A DNA stretch of 64,000 nucleotides, taken from contig LBTE01000001.1 of NCBI GenBank assembly GCA_000989955.1, forward strand, positions 270,615 to 334,614, in the 5' to 3' direction. The DNA comes from a candidate division TM6 bacterium GW2011_GWF2_37_49 (GTDB lineage: Bacteria > Babelota > Babeliae > Babelales > RVW-14). The notes under the pieces are model-generated. The model was not told where the DNA came from and did not search any database. It saw nothing but the letters and a program-made list of their open reading frames with translations. The stretch's first letter is position 1; each line of letters begins with the position of its first letter. Of the stretch, positions 6,835 through 15,166 are shown piece after piece. Made by a program: the position numbers and the translations under genes.

Positions 6835-9771
6835 GTGCAAATGAGATATTTACGTTTTTTAATATTTATTTTTATTGGTATTCCATTTTTTCAGGCACAA
6901 GCATGGCGAAATTATGGTGGAACCTTTCCAAAGCTTTTTAAGGAATCTGCAGACTCCGCGCCAATATCTTTTTTGCTGTCAAAAATTAGCTTTGAGTCAG
7001 ATGTAAATTTTGAAAAAGATGAATTTTTATATTTAACTGAATTGAAAGAAAATCAAATTATTACAACTGCTCAAGTTGACCACGCATGCCGCATGTTGAT
7101 GCGTAAAAAGAAGTTTGCAGACATTGATGTTGATGTTTATGATTATCAAGCTGGTAAACACCTCCATTTTAAATTGACTGGCAACTGGATTTTTAACAAA
7201 TTAAAAATTGAAGGCATTTTGTTCGGCAAAATAAAGTATGTTAATTTTTATTCACAACAACCTGGTGACGTGTTTGACTCATCATTGCATGAAGAGTCTG
7301 TTAAAGTAATTAGGGATTATCTCAAAGATCAGGGATATGTAAATAGCAAAGTTGAAGACGAACTAATTTATAACAAAAAAAATAAATCGTTGAATGCAAG
7401 AATATCAATACAACGTGGTAAGCGATTTACTGTAAAAAATGTGCAGTTTATCGTCACAGAATCATCATATCCAGGTATCGATAAAATACTTGAGCGCAAG
7501 TATGGTAAAGTTCTTATAAAGTCGTACTATACAAAAAAAGCCTTTAAAAAACAGGCGAAAAAAGCATTGTTGTTGCTGAGGCAAAAAGGCTTTGTTAATG
7601 CCAAAATTTCGATAACAAAAAACTTGAATTTAAAAACTCGCAGTGTCGACTTGATATTTAAATTAAAGTTGGGCAAGCGCAAAACTTTAAAATTTGATGG
7701 AAATAAGCTTTTTTCCGAAAAATACATTCATGTAAACATAATCGGCATAGACCAGCCTGAGTGGCTTTTTTCACCAGATATTATTTCTGAGCAAATAAAA
7801 TACGAATATTACAAAAAAGGCTACTGGGATACAACGATAGCTTATAACCAAAAGCCTGACCAGGGCTTTGTTTTCAATATAAACGAAGGCCAACGAATAG
7901 TTGTAGAAAGTATTGAAGTAAGAGATAGCATAACTCAAACGGCTGAAGCGTCTGCATTTTTTTGGGAAGAGATGCTGCAAAAGAAAATATTTGATCATGA
8001 CACTTTGAATGATGGCATAGAAAAATTAAGAAGTTTTTATTTATTTCAAGGCTTCTGGGATTTTAAAATAATTGATAAGCAGTTTATTAAAAGCCCTGAT
8101 ACAGGCAATTATTCGATTCAAATTTTGGTGGATAAAGGGATTCAACGATTTTGGGGTGGACTAAAAATTGACGAATATAATGAGCTTGAGGATGATCCTT
8201 TTTTTAAAAAATATATTTCGTCGCAGGATGGTCAGTTTATTCCGTTTGATCTAAATTGGTTAACTGAACAACGATCCTTTTTAATTAACCATTTTCAAAA
8301 GCAAGGATTTTGGTATACAGATATTCAACCAGAACTTTGTGAAATGAAGTTGGAAGGTAAAAATAATGCTAATCACCCAAATGGTGTGCAGGTATCGGTT
8401 AACTGGAAGATTGACACCGGAAATAAGGTTAAGTTTGAAAAAATATTTCTTCGCGGGAACACCAGCTTGCCTTTTAGAAAGATTTTAAAAGAGATAAAAA
8501 TTAAAGAGGGCGAAACATGGTCAAGAAAAAAAATTGATTTATCTCGTAAAAAACTTAAAAAATTGGACATATTCAAAAGCATCCAAATTCAGCCATACCA
8601 GCTGTCTAAAGAAAAAGACAAAAAGTCTATAATCTTATCATTAGTTGACGATGATCCGGTAGAACTTAGGATGAGAGCTGGATATTTTTTAACCAGCAAA
8701 AACTTCTTATTCAAGCAACAGTCGACGCCAAAGCTTGGCTCTTCATTGATATTCAAAAATCCTTTGAATATGGCGGATAAATTTTCGTTAGATTTCGATT
8801 GGACAAAATTTGAACGTAAATTTAACACAGAATATCAGATGCCATCAGTTTTCAATCATTGGCCGATGTGCAAGGCAAAGGTCTATGCCAACAGGTATGT
8901 TCAGCCTGTGCAGGTCGGCAAAAGTGCATCAGCATATGAAGCGTTTCAGAATGGATTTTTGCTTGGATTAAGTGATGAATATAAAGAAAATTATCACTGG
9001 GGCATAAACTTGGGTAATGAGTGGATGATGACCAAGCAGGTCCGTGGCTATTTAAAATTCAATGAAGATTTGATTGGCAAATACGTGCCATTCGTGTTTT
9101 TGGAGCCAAGTCTTGTAATCGACAAGCTGGACGACCGAATTAATACAAAAAAGGGTACTCTAACATTCGCGTCTATCAAGCTCATGGTTCCTGAAAATAT
9201 GGGAATCGCGTCTGGTAAGCTTCAGTTTGATCAATCTTATTTTCATCCGATATTCAAAGATTTTATTTTTGCTGCGCGCTTCAGATTCGGATATATTTTC
9301 AGAAAAGATTTTGAAGATATTATGCCAATCGAACGATTTTATCTGGGCGGGCCTTACTCGGTACGAGGCTATGACATCGATTCTATGCCTCCGTTGGGTG
9401 TGACAGAAAAGGATCAGGATGGCAACATAATCAGACAATACACGACCAGTGACGTTGGCAAGATACAGCCAAATGACGACATAACCAGGGAATACACCAT
9501 ACAGGGTGGCAGTGCAATGATCAACGGCAACATTGAACTCAGGGCGCCCATCTTTAAAAATTTTAGCGGCGTATTATTTCAAGATATCGGAATACTTAGC
9601 CAAAGCGGATTTTCAGGTTTTCAAAAAACATGGTTCCCTGCTTCAGGGTTTGGGCTCAGATACAAAACTCCAATCGGCTCAGTTCGCTTTGATATGGGCT
9701 GGAAATGGAAAACTAAATTGCCGAAAGAAAGTTCATTCGGATGGTATTTGACCATCGGCGAGGCCTTCTAG
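6835..9771 (+). CDS. bamA: BamA-type outer membrane assembly protein (Omp85) with about seven POTRA units
   Basis: BamA folds and inserts beta-barrel proteins into the outer membrane. The N-terminus is a signal peptide (RYLRFLIFIFIGIPFFQAQA). A long periplasmic part to about residue 605 can be divided into seven POTRA-like units, starting near residues 46, 121, 197, 284, 355, 438 and 531. Each ends in a helix plus a 'G-F/Y-x' turn such as KQGFWYTDI. The C-terminal barrel (about 610-978) includes GGPYSVRGYD, the VRGF-type motif inside the barrel, and ends in Phe as outer membrane proteins do. Most BamA proteins have five POTRAs and about 800 residues. I use GTG 6835, nine bases after GGGG; ATG 6841 is also possible. 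TamA-like function is not excluded. Confidence 0.88.
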   Translation: MQMRYLRFLIFIFIGIPFFQAQAWRNYGGTFPKLFKESADSAPISFLLSKISFESDVNFEKDEFLYLTELKENQIITTAQVDHACRMLMRKKKFADIDVDVYDYQAGKHLHFKLTGNWIFNKLKIEGILFGKIKYVNFYSQQPGDVFDSSLHEESVKVIRDYLKDQGYVNSKVEDELIYNKKNKSLNARISIQRGKRFTVKNVQFIVTESSYPGIDKILERKYGKVLIKSYYTKKAFKKQAKKALLLLRQKGFVNAKISITKNLNLKTRSVDLIFKLKLGKRKTLKFDGNKLFSEKYIHVNIIGIDQPEWLFSPDIISEQIKYEYYKKGYWDTTIAYNQKPDQGFVFNINEGQRIVVESIEVRDSITQTAEASAFFWEEMLQKKIFDHDTLNDGIEKLRSFYLFQGFWDFKIIDKQFIKSPDTGNYSIQILVDKGIQRFWGGLKIDEYNELEDDPFFKKYISSQDGQFIPFDLNWLTEQRSFLINHFQKQGFWYTDIQPELCEMKLEGKNNANHPNGVQVSVNWKIDTGNKVKFEKIFLRGNTSLPFRKILKEIKIKEGETWSRKKIDLSRKKLKKLDIFKSIQIQPYQLSKEKDKKSIILSLVDDDPVELRMRAGYFLTSKNFLFKQQSTPKLGSSLIFKNPLNMADKFSLDFDWTKFERKFNTEYQMPSVFNHWPMCKAKVYANRYVQPVQVGKSASAYEAFQNGFLLGLSDEYKENYHWGINLGNEWMMTKQVRGYLKFNEDLIGKYVPFVFLEPSLVIDKLDDRINTKKGTLTFASIKLMVPENMGIASGKLQFDQSYFHPIFKDFIFAARFRFGYIFRKDFEDIMPIERFYLGGPYSVRGYDIDSMPPLGVTEKDQDGNIIRQYTTSDVGKIQPNDDITREYTIQGGSAMINGNIELRAPIFKNFSGVLFQDIGILSQSGFSGFQKTWFPASGFGLRYKTPIGSVRFDMGWKWKTKLPKESSFGWYLTIGEAF

Positions 9772-9796
9772 TTCAGCAAAATTACGCTATTCTGAT

Positions 9797-10039
9797 TCAG
9801 CAATCAATCAATCTTGCCAGAGGTAGTGGCACTTCTTGCAATTTGTTCAAAAATGTTTTGTAAGACAGCACTAGATCACTAGTCGTAGGCCGGGTTATAA
9901 AATTTATTAAAATGCTGTAATGATTGATTCCAGGCTCAATTGAAAACAACGCATCCAATGTATGATCCTGAAAATCGATATTTCTACTCTTTAAGTTTTG
10001 ATAAAAATTGTTTGATGAGTTATGGTAAGATAAATAAAA
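9797..10039 (-). pseudogene. Possible remnant reading frame without start codon
   Basis: On the minus strand an 80-codon open frame runs from a stop at 10040-10042 to a TGA at 9797-9799. Its composition looks coding (for example HTLDALFSIEPGINHY and LNKLQEVPLPLARLID), but there is no ATG near its beginning. I recognise no family. It may be the tail of a decayed gene that once filled the gap between bamA and the toxin-antitoxin pair. Confidence 0.3.
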
Positions 10040-10074
10040 TTAATACGTTGATTGCCAGTTTAGGGGATTAAACA

Positions 10075-10389
10075 ATGAATAAAACAGAATCTGATAAAGA
10101 ACGATTTGATCGATACAAAAAAATCTTGCTTGATATAATTTATAAAGAACTACCCAACTGCAAAGTCTATCTCTTCGGCTCAAGGGCTCGCAATGATCAC
10201 AGCTCTGGGTCGGACATTGATCTAGCTGTTGACATTGGAGTTCGCATAAATTTTGATAAAATATACAAAATTAAAGATCTTATCGAGGAGACGACAATAC
10301 CATTAAATGTAGACCTAGTTGATTTTCAGACAGCAACCGGAGCATTTAGAGAAGAGATTGAGAAGGATGGAATTTTATGGAAAAATTAA
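10075..10389 (+). CDS. Minimal nucleotidyltransferase (MNT) antitoxin, pair 1
   Basis: This 104-residue protein has the minimal nucleotidyltransferase core: LFGSRAR followed by SGSDIDLAVD, giving the GS motif and two catalytic Asp residues, with a third acidic strand at VDLVDFQ. In HEPN-MNT systems this protein inactivates its HEPN partner by adding AMP to a Tyr near the HEPN active site. Its last 13 bp overlap the partner gene, which implies coupled translation. It belongs to the accessory island from 9.8 to 15.7 kb. Confidence 0.87.
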   Translation: MNKTESDKERFDRYKKILLDIIYKELPNCKVYLFGSRARNDHSSGSDIDLAVDIGVRINFDKIYKIKDLIEETTIPLNVDLVDFQTATGAFREEIEKDGILWKN

Positions 10390-10808
10390 ATAACAAGCGC
10401 CAAAATTTATGCAACGCGTTAACCAGATTAGATGAAGCGGTGGTCGACTTTGGCAAGCTTAAATCTGACTTAAGCAATGAAACAGAATTAAGGCTTTATC
10501 GAGCATTTCGCGACTCAATGATTCAGCGATTCGAATTCTGCGTCGATTTATTTTGGAAATACTTGAAGTTTGGTTTAGAAAAAGAGTTAAAAAAAGAATC
10601 TGAGTACAACTCTCCAAAAACAGTTGTCAGATCGGCTTGCAATGCAAGATTTATTACGGAACAGGACTCCGAAATTATTATAAAAATGATCGAAGACCGT
10701 AATCTATCATCTCACACCTACAAAGAAGAGCTTGCAGATCAAATCAGTGCAAAGATAGGCAATTATTTTTGTGTGATGAAAACATATTTCGACAAGCTTA
10801 ATTTTTAG
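10377..10808 (+). CDS. HEPN-domain toxin / nucleotidyltransferase substrate-binding protein (HI0074 type), pair 1
   Basis: This all-helical 143-residue protein matches the HI0074-like group always found beside an MNT gene. Near residue 107 it has EDRNLSSHTY, which contains the RxxxxH motif of HEPN ribonucleases followed by the Tyr that MNT partners modify. The motif is intact, so it may be an active RNase toxin. It overlaps the MNT gene by 13 bp. Confidence 0.85.
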   Translation: MEKLNNKRQNLCNALTRLDEAVVDFGKLKSDLSNETELRLYRAFRDSMIQRFEFCVDLFWKYLKFGLEKELKKESEYNSPKTVVRSACNARFITEQDSEIIIKMIEDRNLSSHTYKEELADQISAKIGNYFCVMKTYFDKLNF

Positions 10809-10828
10809 GACTCTATCAAAGGCGTTTC

Positions 10829-11553
10829 ATGAAAAACATTATACCTATTTTGAAACCGCTCTTGAGACCCTTCGACAAGCTCAGGGCGAGCGGTGTGGAT
10901 GAATCCGCTCGTGGTGAGCCTGTCGAACCATTTCGACGGATTCATCAGCTTCGAAGGCGATCTATCATTGATCTCACTCACACATTTACAAAATCAATGC
11001 CCGTGCATTCTCTTGACGATGCTCCGACTATCGAAAAAATACGTAATTTAACTGATAACAAATATAATGACTGGAAGCTAACTTCGTGGATGCATGTCGG
11101 TACACACATCGATGGGCCCGGACATTTCACCGATTCCAAGATTGTATTTTCTGATATTACAGCCGACAGATTTGTTGGCAAAGGCGTTCTGATTGATGCT
11201 CGGAATAAGGCAATAGATTCATCGCTATTAAAAGATTTACCCGCTGAAGAAGGTTTGATTGTTTTAATTTTAACTGGATTTGATAAAAAATTTGGAACTG
11301 ACGAATACTTTAACAATCATCCGGTAATTTCAGCGGATTTTGCCAGAGAACTTGTTAAGCGTAACGTTAAGATGGTTGGCATGGATCTTTTTTCTCCAGA
11401 TAATTATCCGTTCGAAGTTCATAAAATATTTTTATCATTGAAAATTTAACCAATCTTGAAATGTTGCTAGGACAAAAATTTACAGTCGTCGCGCTGCCAC
11501 TCAAGACCGAGACCGATTCGGCTTTGGCTCGAGTAATTGCGATGGTTGAATGA
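10829..11553 (+). pseudogene. Cyclase-family (kynurenine formamidase-like) gene, frameshifted near its 3' end
   Basis: The main frame gives a 206-residue product with the metal-binding motif HVGTHIDGPGHF. It stops early after EVHKIFLSLKI. Directly downstream another frame encodes the missing family C-terminus, IENLTNLEMLLGQKFTVVAL through to a TGA at 11551-11553. A small deletion therefore seems to have shifted the frame. The N-terminal 45 residues are not family-like: bases 10868-10944 are a palindromic element that translates as FDKLRASGVDESARGEPVEP. The related gene at 36199-36834 is intact. Whether the shortened product still folds is unknown. Confidence 0.75.
10868..10944 (+). repeat. 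In-frame palindromic element of the FDKLRASG / GEPVEP type
   Basis: TTCGACAAGCTCAGGGCGAG, GCGAGCGG / CCGCTCGT arms and TGTCGAACCATTTCGAC form an imperfect palindrome. A close relative lies at 61031-61130 inside the helicase gene, where it is read in the opposite orientation. Confidence 0.8.
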
Positions 11554-11575
11554 AGTTAATAAGTTAGGAAAAACA

Positions 11576-12148
11576 ATGCCAAGAAAAGCTTTATATCCAA
11601 TATCGAATATTTTTATTAATCGCTGGTCTTCGCGTGCTATGTCGGACCAACCCGTAACAAATGAGCAATTGATGACGCTTTTTGAAGCTGCACGTTGGGC
11701 TCCATCAGGCTACAACGAGCAGCCATGGCGATTTATTTACACGTATAAAAATACAAAACTGTGGAACGAGCTAATAGCTTTGATGATTCCATTCAATCAA
11801 AGTTGGGCAAAAAATTCAGCAGTTTTAGTTGTAATAATTTCTAAAAATTTTTTTGATCGAACAGGCAAACCTTCACACTTGCACACTTTTGACGCAGGCG
11901 CAGCATGGATGAGTCTGGCTCTGCAAGGTTCAATCAGTGGCTTGGTAATACACGCGATTGGGGACTTTGATTACGATGCAGCTAAAACTATTTTAGACAT
12001 TCCAGACGAATTTAAAATAGAGGTTATGGTTGCAATCGGCAACAAGGGCAAAAAAGAAATTTTGGCTCCAGAGCTTCAAGCTCGAGAGGTACCCAACGAT
12101 AGAAAGCCTCTCTCAGAGATTGTTTTTGAAAATAAATTTAAGGAGTAA
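11576..12148 (+). CDS. Nitroreductase-family FMN-dependent oxidoreductase
   Basis: This 190-residue protein has nitroreductase hallmarks: RWSSRAM near residue 17 (the FMN-phosphate RxSxR region) and ARWAPSGYNEQPWRF near residue 40. A central DAGAAWMSLALQ helix and a C-terminal GNKGKKE region follow. Such enzymes reduce nitroaromatics, quinones or flavins with NAD(P)H; the true substrate is unknown. I prefer ATG 11576, just after TTAGGAAAAAC. A start at 11537 would add residues that overlap the real tail of the frameshifted cyclase in another frame. Confidence 0.87.
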   Translation: MPRKALYPISNIFINRWSSRAMSDQPVTNEQLMTLFEAARWAPSGYNEQPWRFIYTYKNTKLWNELIALMIPFNQSWAKNSAVLVVIISKNFFDRTGKPSHLHTFDAGAAWMSLALQGSISGLVIHAIGDFDYDAAKTILDIPDEFKIEVMVAIGNKGKKEILAPELQAREVPNDRKPLSEIVFENKFKE

Positions 12149-12152
12149 AAAT

Positions 12153-12313
12153 CATGAAAAAATTTTCAATTGTTAGTGGAGTATTCGCGTGTATTTTTTT
12201 GGCAGGATATTTGGTCATTTAATCGGCTGAACCGTCAATCGATAAATCAAGCAAAATGCTTTTTGTTGAGGATTTGTATTCAATACAAGAAAGCCAAATT
12301 TTAAAGAGAGGCT
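12153..12313 (+). pseudogene. Decayed fragment of an SDR paralogue (N-terminal anchor)
   Basis: ATG AAA AAA opens a 22-codon frame (MKKFSIVSGVFACIFLAGYL, then VI and stop). It resembles the membrane anchor of the SDR gene at 13541 (MKKMLIFIGAIVCIFVASYW). After the stop the same frame continues with PSIDKSSKMLFV and ILKRGL, matching QPINQATKTCLV and MVKRGW of that SDR at the same spacing. The rest of the copy is missing; the second MNT gene begins at once. It seems to be a truncated tandem duplicate. The short peptide might still be translated. Confidence 0.5.
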
Positions 12314-12316
12314 TAA

Positions 12317-12637
12317 ATGATAAGCAACGAAATAATTGAAGAAGTAAAAAATAGATTAGTTAAAACGTATAACCCTGTGGCAATCTACCTTTTCGGGTCA
12401 TACGCCTGGGGCAGTCCGACTGAAGATAGCGATTTAGATTTATTAATTGTAGTTGATAAATCTAATGAAAGATCCTTTGATCGCCCACGTCCAGGACAGC
12501 GTGCACTTTTCGGGCTTGGCATTTCAAAAGATATGATAGTTTACACCAAAGATGAGTTTGAAAAATATGCCGATAATATAACAACTTTGTGTCACAAGAT
12601 TAAAAAGGATGGGAAGGTGTTATATGCTCGGTCATAA
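12317..12637 (+). CDS. Minimal nucleotidyltransferase (MNT) antitoxin, pair 2
   Basis: This 106-residue protein has AIYLFGSYAWGSPTEDSD followed by LDLLIVVD, so the GS motif and both catalytic Asp residues are present. A GAGAGG site precedes the ATG. It differs clearly from the pair 1 MNT, so the two are separate acquisitions or old paralogues. Its partner gene begins inside its last codons. Confidence 0.85.
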   Translation: MISNEIIEEVKNRLVKTYNPVAIYLFGSYAWGSPTEDSDLDLLIVVDKSNERSFDRPRPGQRALFGLGISKDMIVYTKDEFEKYADNITTLCHKIKKDGKVLYARS

Positions 12638-13043
12638 CGACTGGCTGCGTGTTGCCAAAGAAGATTTTCTTGCAGCAAAAGGATTAATAAAGATCGACTT
12701 ATATTCAGCATCCGTTTATCACAGCCAACAATCTGCAGAGAAAACGCTAAAAGCTTATCTGGTATTCAAGAAACATCCACTCGTAAAGACACATGATTTA
12801 ATCCAGCTACTTGAAATTTGTATGTCTTTTGATGCTGAATTTCGCAACAAATTTGATGCTGTAGACTTTCTGAACCCATTTGCTTCAAAATTTCGGTATC
12901 CAACTGAATTTAACCTGCCAGAGATCAAGGATGCAGAACTTGCTGCTAAGCACGCCGAAAGCATAATGCGATTTGTGCTTAAAAAAATTGCAGAACCAGA
13001 GACGGGTCAGACTGATATTTTTGTAACATCGGAGAAAAGGTAA
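12624..13043 (+). CDS. HEPN-domain protein, pair 2
   Basis: This helical protein matches the HEPN family typified by AASVYHSQQSAEKTLKAYL-like text: YSASVYHSQQSAEKTLKAYL near residue 30 and KTHDLIQLLE near residue 55. Unlike pair 1 I see no RxxxxH motif, so it may be a non-nucleolytic HEPN or a substrate-binding partner. ATG 12624 is preferred, since GGGAAGG lies six bases upstream; an in-frame ATG at 12609 precedes that site. It overlaps the MNT gene by 14 bp. Confidence 0.82.
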   Translation: MLGHNDWLRVAKEDFLAAKGLIKIDLYSASVYHSQQSAEKTLKAYLVFKKHPLVKTHDLIQLLEICMSFDAEFRNKFDAVDFLNPFASKFRYPTEFNLPEIKDAELAAKHAESIMRFVLKKIAEPETGQTDIFVTSEKR

Positions 13044-13054
13044 CAAGGATAAAT

Positions 13055-13507
13055 ATGAGCTGTATATTTTGTAAGCTTGTTAACGGAGAAATTGAGTCTG
13101 CCAAGTTTTGGGAAAATGAATATTACATTGCAGTGTTAGATATATTTCCAAATGTTAAAGGCATGGCTCTTGTGATTACCAAAAAACATTATCCTTCAGA
13201 CATATTTGATCAGATGCCCAATTCTGAGTATATAAAATTTTTCGATGCAGCAAACGAAATAATCAAAATCTTGAAGACCGGCTTAAATGTCCATCGTGTT
13301 GCATTAGTTGTGGAAGGCCTTGGGATAAACCATGCACACATCAAGCTTTATCCTCTACATGGACTTACTCAAAACTTTCAAGAGATGTGGGGTGCGGAAC
13401 ATATTTATTTTGAAAAATATCATGGCTACATTTCCACGCAACTTGGACCCAAAGCCGATATTAATGAACTCAAAAAATTAGCTGATGTTATCAATCATAA
13501 AGGATAA
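13055..13507 (+). CDS. HIT-family nucleotide-binding protein
   Basis: The N-terminal CIFCKLVNGEIESAKFWEN and IFPNVKGMALVITKKHY are typical of HIT hydrolases, which cleave nucleoside phosphoramidates or dinucleoside polyphosphates. The active-site triad HxHxHxx appears as HAHIKLYPLH: the first two His, including the middle catalytic one, are present, but the third is Lys. The third His contacts phosphate, so activity may be altered rather than lost. The gene follows the second MNT-HEPN pair by 11 bp with AAGGA upstream of the ATG. Confidence 0.85.
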   Translation: MSCIFCKLVNGEIESAKFWENEYYIAVLDIFPNVKGMALVITKKHYPSDIFDQMPNSEYIKFFDAANEIIKILKTGLNVHRVALVVEGLGINHAHIKLYPLHGLTQNFQEMWGAEHIYFEKYHGYISTQLGPKADINELKKLADVINHKG

Positions 13508-13540
13508 AATGGATACAGCGATTAAAAAGGAATAAAAATC

Positions 13541-14365
13541 ATGAAAAAGATGTTAATTTTTATCGGAGCAATTGTTTGCATTTTTGTAGCAAGTTATTGG
13601 TTTTTTAATCGTTTGGGCAGACAACCGATAAATCAGGCCACCAAGACATGTTTGGTCACCGGAGCGTCATCGGGAATTGGTAAAGAAATTGCGCGTGAGA
13701 TGGTCAAACGTGGATGGAAAGTGATAGGTGTTGCTCGTCGCAATGATAAACTCAAAGAGCTTGAGGTTGAGCTAGGGCAGGCATTTATATCATACAAATG
13801 CGATGTGGGCTCAACGACTCAAATTCATGAAGTTTCTGATGAAATCAAAAAACAAGGCTTACAGCCAACACTGTTTTTCTTGAATGCTGGAACTGGCGAA
13901 TTAGAGCAAAAATGGCAGCTCTCGACCGCAGTGCATCAACGAACATTTGCAACAAATTATTTTGGCGTAATTGCATGGATTGAAGAATGGCTAACATTGG
14001 CAAAAGATCTGGGAGGCGGAACATTTGTTGCAACGTCCTCGGTTCTTGCACTTTTTGCAACACCTGTCTGTGCGGCATATGCCACAAGCAAAATAGCGCT
14101 GGTACATTGTTTTGATTCATTGAGACGGCAGTATTTGTACGATAATATCGGCTTTAGCATTGCACTTCCTGGCCCTACCGATACCGAAATGTTAAAAGGC
14201 GCTGTGGATAATTTGCCGTTTGTTCACAAGCCTGAAGACGAAGCCAAATATATTATAGACGGCGTTTTTGCAGTAAAGCAACAGATTGAACCGTCCTGGT
14301 TTTATTCTTGCATGTTAAGAGTATTGAATTGGCTGCCGGATAAAGTTGCACTGAAATTATTGTAA
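13541..14365 (+). CDS. Membrane-anchored short-chain dehydrogenase/reductase (SDR)
   Basis: This 274-residue protein starts with a hydrophobic anchor (MLIFIGAIVCIFVASYWFF) and then a classical SDR domain. It has TGASSGIG for NAD(P) binding, the NAG motif in FLNAGTGE, a catalytic Ser in VATSSVLA and YATSK for the catalytic Tyr and Lys. GPTDTEM follows, as in many SDRs. The basic residues after the first Gly motif (GVARRNDK) suggest NADP preference (inference). The substrate is unknown. A broken copy of its N-terminus lies at 12153-12313. Confidence 0.88.
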   Translation: MKKMLIFIGAIVCIFVASYWFFNRLGRQPINQATKTCLVTGASSGIGKEIAREMVKRGWKVIGVARRNDKLKELEVELGQAFISYKCDVGSTTQIHEVSDEIKKQGLQPTLFFLNAGTGELEQKWQLSTAVHQRTFATNYFGVIAWIEEWLTLAKDLGGGTFVATSSVLALFATPVCAAYATSKIALVHCFDSLRRQYLYDNIGFSIALPGPTDTEMLKGAVDNLPFVHKPEDEAKYIIDGVFAVKQQIEPSWFYSCMLRVLNWLPDKVALKLL

Positions 14366-14373
14366 AACTCAAC

Positions 14374-15144
14374 TTATATTTTTAACTCAATGAATGTTGC
14401 CGCATAGGCCTGAAGTCTTTGGCTCGCGGGCCATTCTGTTAAATATTCGTAGTGATATGCGGAATCTAGGCTCGCAGTTCTTCTAAATCCAATGTGTTCG
14501 AATACCCCAATAGCTTTGAAATTATCCTGATGAACTCCAATAATAATACGTTTGACCTGCGGCAGAAGCTTTAAAATAGCGCTTGTCAAAATTGTGCCAA
14601 GTCCCATTGATTGAGCTTCAAGTTTTACAGCTATAAGCTCCAGTTCAACTGTACCGTATTCAAAATTTTTTTGTATATCAAAAATTGCTGCACCCAATAA
14701 ATTTTTGCCATTTTCCCGTATTTCGCTTACAGTAACGATGTAATAAAGGTCACCTTGGTCTTGCTGCATAGCTGTTTTAATTTTTTGAATATATGCATCA
14801 TAAAGTCCATTGTGATGTATTTTTTGAGCAGATTGAATCATATATTTTGCATAATGAAAACAAGGCTCGGATTTATCATATATTTTGCCAAACATTGCCT
14901 CCATCGTATCTGTAAAAAGTGTGGCAACTATGATCAAATCATATGCAGAAGCAATAATCATGCCATTATTTGATATAATTTCACCTTCAACAAGAACTAA
15001 CTTATTGTTGCAATCTTTAGCTGCCCAAACGCCATACGATTGGCATGATTTAGTTTGTTCAATCCACGATATTTGATCCATGCCAAACAAATAAATTGGA
15101 GCAAAAATCAAAACAAGCAATTGAATTTGTTTAAGAATATTCAT
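14374..15144 (-). CDS. GNAT-type acetyltransferase with predicted signal peptide
   Basis: The C-terminal half has the GNAT acetyl-CoA loop: KLEAQSMGLGTILTSAIL, with the Q-x-x-G-x-G pattern, then GVHQDNFKAIGVFEHIGFRR. The N-terminus (NILKQIQLLVLIFAPIYLFG) looks like a signal peptide. That is odd for an enzyme needing cytosolic acetyl-CoA, unless it is exported into a host cell. The ATG at 15144 has a very strong AGGAGGAGG; an upstream ATG at 15177 lies in the transposase remnant. It is convergent with the SDR. The substrate is unknown. Confidence 0.75.
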   Translation of the reverse strand: MNILKQIQLLVLIFAPIYLFGMDQISWIEQTKSCQSYGVWAAKDCNNKLVLVEGEIISNNGMIIASAYDLIIVATLFTDTMEAMFGKIYDKSEPCFHYAKYMIQSAQKIHHNGLYDAYIQKIKTAMQQDQGDLYYIVTVSEIRENGKNLLGAAIFDIQKNFEYGTVELELIAVKLEAQSMGLGTILTSAILKLLPQVKRIIIGVHQDNFKAIGVFEHIGFRRTASLDSAYHYEYLTEWPASQRLQAYAATFIELKI

Positions 15145-15166
15145 TAGACCTCCTCCTAAACTAGTT

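Noticed and set aside
9160-9438. 92-codon minus-strand frame in the BamA-like gene
   Set aside because: It is antisense to conserved barrel coding sequence.
11537-11575. Upstream start for the nitroreductase gene
   Set aside because: These bases encode the tail of the frameshifted cyclase in another frame and a better start follows at 11576.
13845-14160. Minus-strand frames of 91 and 67 codons
   Set aside because: Both are antisense to the clearly coding SDR gene.
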